NCBI GenBank assembly: GCA_004794655.1
Contig: SMMW01000585.1
Span: forward strand, 1,258,001-1,322,000
Origin: Marisa cornuarietis
Taxonomy: Eukaryota > Mollusca > Gastropoda > Architaenioglossa > Ampullariidae
Direction: 5' to 3'
DNA: 64,000 nt
The notes beneath the pieces were generated by a model. It saw only the letters and a list, made by a program, of their open reading frames with translations. It made no database searches and was not told the DNA's origin. Position numbers and translations under genes: made by a program. Positions 62,101 through 64,000 of the stretch are shown here, piece by piece. Numbering within the stretch: the first letter of the stretch is position 1; each line of letters opens with the position of its first letter.

Positions 62101-63596
62101 CAATGCTAGTGCTTTTTCAATCCTCTCCCCACCTCACCTTTTTCTGCTTATTGAAACTTCCCTACTTGTCTTCCTCTGCAGAATCAGGATACTCTCAGTA
62201 CTTGTTACTTGGTTCCTCTTTTTTATATTTGTCTTTTGTTAGTTATCACCACTGCTGTTTATCTTTCCATTGTTCATATGCTGTCAATGTCTCGTTCTTG
62301 TCCTAAGTGCTAAGAGCAAGTTCCTTATGAGTGTGAATATGCACTAAATAAATCTTGCATTTATATTGCTATTTGTTCATCAAATGATGTATTAGGATCT
62401 TAGGGGTTACAACTGCTCTTTAACCAATTTACTGCCCTAGTCAGTGAAGTTAGTGCCCCTTGTTGTAATGGGCACCATTGTACCCAGTTGCATCCCTCGT
62501 TCACTGTACATGACTGTAAAAGGAGCTCAACAGTATTTGTTCTTTCAGTGTATATTCCAGCTTATGAGATCAGCTTTTATTGTGAAACTCTTGTAAAACT
62601 TCAAAATACAATAATATTGGCTTGCATATAAGATCTTTTTATCAAACCTTTATATGTTACAGTGCAGTTCATATACTTGATCCTCACAAAGGTCAAGTCA
62701 TGGTGACACTATGTAAGGGTCAAGGTGGCACGCCAGCTGACGAGCCATTAAGGTCATGGCACAACAGCTGGCAGATTGTTTCAATGGCAGCAAATGCAGG
62801 ATTTATTCTCACAGAAATCTGTCCTTTTTCCCAAGAACAGTTTGGAGGCTACAAAAGTGTTGGATTCAGGTATTTTTAGCAGTTTTTATGCCAGCACATA
62901 GTTCTTTCCATAAGCCTGTTAACAGGGTGATAAATAAACATATGCACACACATGCAGTTGTTTTGGAATTAGTGCATAGTGCTAAATATATGAAGACATA
63001 AACGGGAATGTTTTTGGTCTTGTGAAAATAATATGATTTAAAGATGCTTATGTTCAATAAATGATATACAGTTGAAATGATAAATGATTAAATGGCATGC
63101 AATGACATGCTTGCTTATAATTGATAAATAACTTCTAATGTTATATGTAAAGAAAATATTTACTTACCAAATGAATATCTAGATTCATTCAGTCTCATGA
63201 GAATTGAGCATAATACTGCATAACCTGAAGATCTTCAAAGAAGCATAAATATCAACTTGGCTGGATGTGTTTATAATTTATGGATACCAAAGTGCACTTT
63301 TAAAACTTTTGCCTTTGCCCAAGAACATTTTAAGAATATTTTGAGAAAGAATAGTTTCCTAAATATTGTAAACCCAATTATTCTACTTTATCATACTATT
63401 TTCAGACATTAAGCTGACATGGAATCTGCTGCAGGTTTCAAGACAAGGGCTTTAACACAAACAGTGCTCTTACTCATATCTTTGAAAGAGCAAAGGTGGT
63501 AACTCCAGATGACTTTGGAGTGAAAGAAAGATGCTATTTTGCACAGGGTCATCAGCAGTTCGTTGTTCCTTCATACATCAGAGATAAACTTGACAG
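59186..63596 (+). CDS. FDXACB1: FDXACB1-like protein, BMT5-like methyltransferase domain, 5' four coding exons (partial)
   Basis: Coding exons are 59186-59372, 59615-59768, 62663-62869 and 63435-63596. Phases 1, 2 and 2 fit throughout and all introns are GT-AG; the last donor (63597) leads off the window. The 236 residues visible make up most of a BMT5-like (DUF2431) Rossmann domain. HVLLVGEGNFSLSASL (residues 8-23) is the SAM-binding loop, VLFEVDA the second strand, IFNFPLADRHNIKKNRALL the conserved FNFP region, and KGQGGTPADEPLRSWHNSWQ a block typical of animal FDXACB1. In yeast, Bmt5 methylates uridine-N3 of 25S rRNA. The animal protein adds a C-terminal ferredoxin-fold anticodon-binding domain, expected beyond 64,000; its activity is not established. 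The ATG at 59186 follows an acceptor (TTTCACAG) by 7 bases. An in-frame ATG at 59168 would only be used if that intron is not spliced. Intron 2 carries LINE relics. Confidence 0.85.
59817..59873 (-). pseudogene. tRNA-Arg-like pseudogene or SINE head
   Basis: On the minus strand GGCCTAATGGATAACGCATC then TGACTTAATCAGAAGA and GAGTTTGAATTTC resemble tRNA-Arg A-box, anticodon arm and B-box regions. The anticodon loop is shortened and the acceptor stem does not pair. It lies 49 bp after FDXACB1 exon 2. Confidence 0.5.
60050..62370 (+). mobile_element. Jockey/CR1-type LINE relic in FDXACB1 intron 2
   Basis: Broken reading frames give the endonuclease end (SVDVSHGVLPDHYCILVELD, near 60220-60290), the linker before RT (FGDYFSSKISDIQSSI, near 60750) and, after a foreign insert, the late RT region (WMVRNKLKLNDDKMEALL, near 61365; GFIVTADMTLDK). 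Next come the C-terminal part (CPSYLIHKLQKVQNSAACLV, near 61680; then HRIFKL, near 61965) and a 3' end GCACTAAATAAATCTTG near 62341. Many stops and frame changes show that it is dead. The central RT core with the catalytic Asp pair is absent. Confidence 0.75.
60905..61340 (+). mobile_element. RTE fragment embedded in the CR1-like relic
   Basis: Frames encode [65 protein letters not shown] and GTTWAQLRGAA. This is the C-terminal part of the RTE protein, closely resembling the copy at 46.5-48.5 kb. It stops short of the RTE 3' end, and the CR1-like sequence resumes directly. Confidence 0.8.
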
Positions 63597-64000
63597 GTCA
63601 GTCATCAGCAGATAATAAATAAGTCTCCATGTTCTTTCTTGCTCCATTTCTTGAATGTTGGGAGAATTTGAATGGGTAAGCAGTCAGTATGTGACCAGGG
63701 TGAAGTGTAATGTCTTATTTACCAGGTGGATTAAACTGCAACAGGCTTTTGAAGTAGTCAACCCTTCATTCCAGCTGTGGCCTCAGTAAATTTTCCCATA
63801 TTATGAGAGAACATCAGGCATTAGAGTAATAATATGGCTAACACCCAAAATTGAGAGTAAAATCATTAGAGAAGTATCACACATTCTTCTTGGCTCTGAT
63901 GGAGATTTCTCTTGGGGAAGATATATGTTTTCCCTCTGGCTTTTGATCTTTTTTTCGCTTTTTTTTTCTTGAATGATTATAATAATAATAATAATAGTGA
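63597..64000. other. FDXACB1-like intron 4, runs off the window
   Basis: Begins with the donor GTCAGT. No further exon is visible; an (ATA)n/(TAA)n run lies near the end. Confidence 0.6.

Overview
The window is animal nuclear DNA. All genes I can support are split by GT-AG introns (one by a GC-AG intron). Intergenic sequence is AT-rich, with many long (CA)n/(TC)n microsatellites, minisatellites, LINE relics (RTE type and Jockey/CR1 type), SINE tails and DNA-transposon relics. A gene for elevenin, a neuropeptide typical of molluscs and annelids, together with this repeat style points to a lophotrochozoan, most likely a gastropod mollusc. No bacterial, organellar or viral region was seen.

Layout. 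Positions 1-22.3 kb form a repeat-rich stretch with no protein gene I can recognise: 25-, 31- and 53-bp minisatellites, long CA tracts, a 53-bp SINE-tail insertion with target-site duplication, and CR1-like 3' relics. From 22,588 to 29,855 (+) I reconstruct a four-coding-exon gene for a 127-aa elevenin prepropeptide. Its coding exons are tiny and it is invisible as a long ORF. From 30 to 40 kb there is no gene, but there are three DNA transposons, two with intact target-site duplications: a 2.9-kb hAT-type element (8-bp TSD), a 275-bp fold-back element (9-bp TSD) and a short hAT-like MITE. A 39-bp SINE-tail insertion (13-bp TSD) lies there too. From 42,907 to 40,076 (-) lies a four-exon gene for a 121-aa MIC13/QIL1-like mitochondrial MICOS subunit. 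From 46.4 to 52.9 kb there are two RTE-type LINEs, one decayed and one almost intact (13-bp TSD, one in-frame stop). From 56,509 to 53,744 (-) lies a five-coding-exon gene for a 404-aa RING-H2 E3 ligase. From 59,186 (+) to beyond the right edge lies the 5' part of an FDXACB1-like gene (BMT5-like methyltransferase domain). Its 2.9-kb second intron holds a CR1-like LINE whose RT core is missing and in whose place sits an RTE fragment.

The four host genes do not form an obvious functional unit: a secreted neuropeptide, a cristae-junction protein, a ubiquitin ligase and a predicted RNA methyltransferase. The last two are arranged head to head, 2.7 kb apart. All exon models rest on splice consensus, phase continuity and family resemblance read by eye. 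No alignment or transcript data were available.
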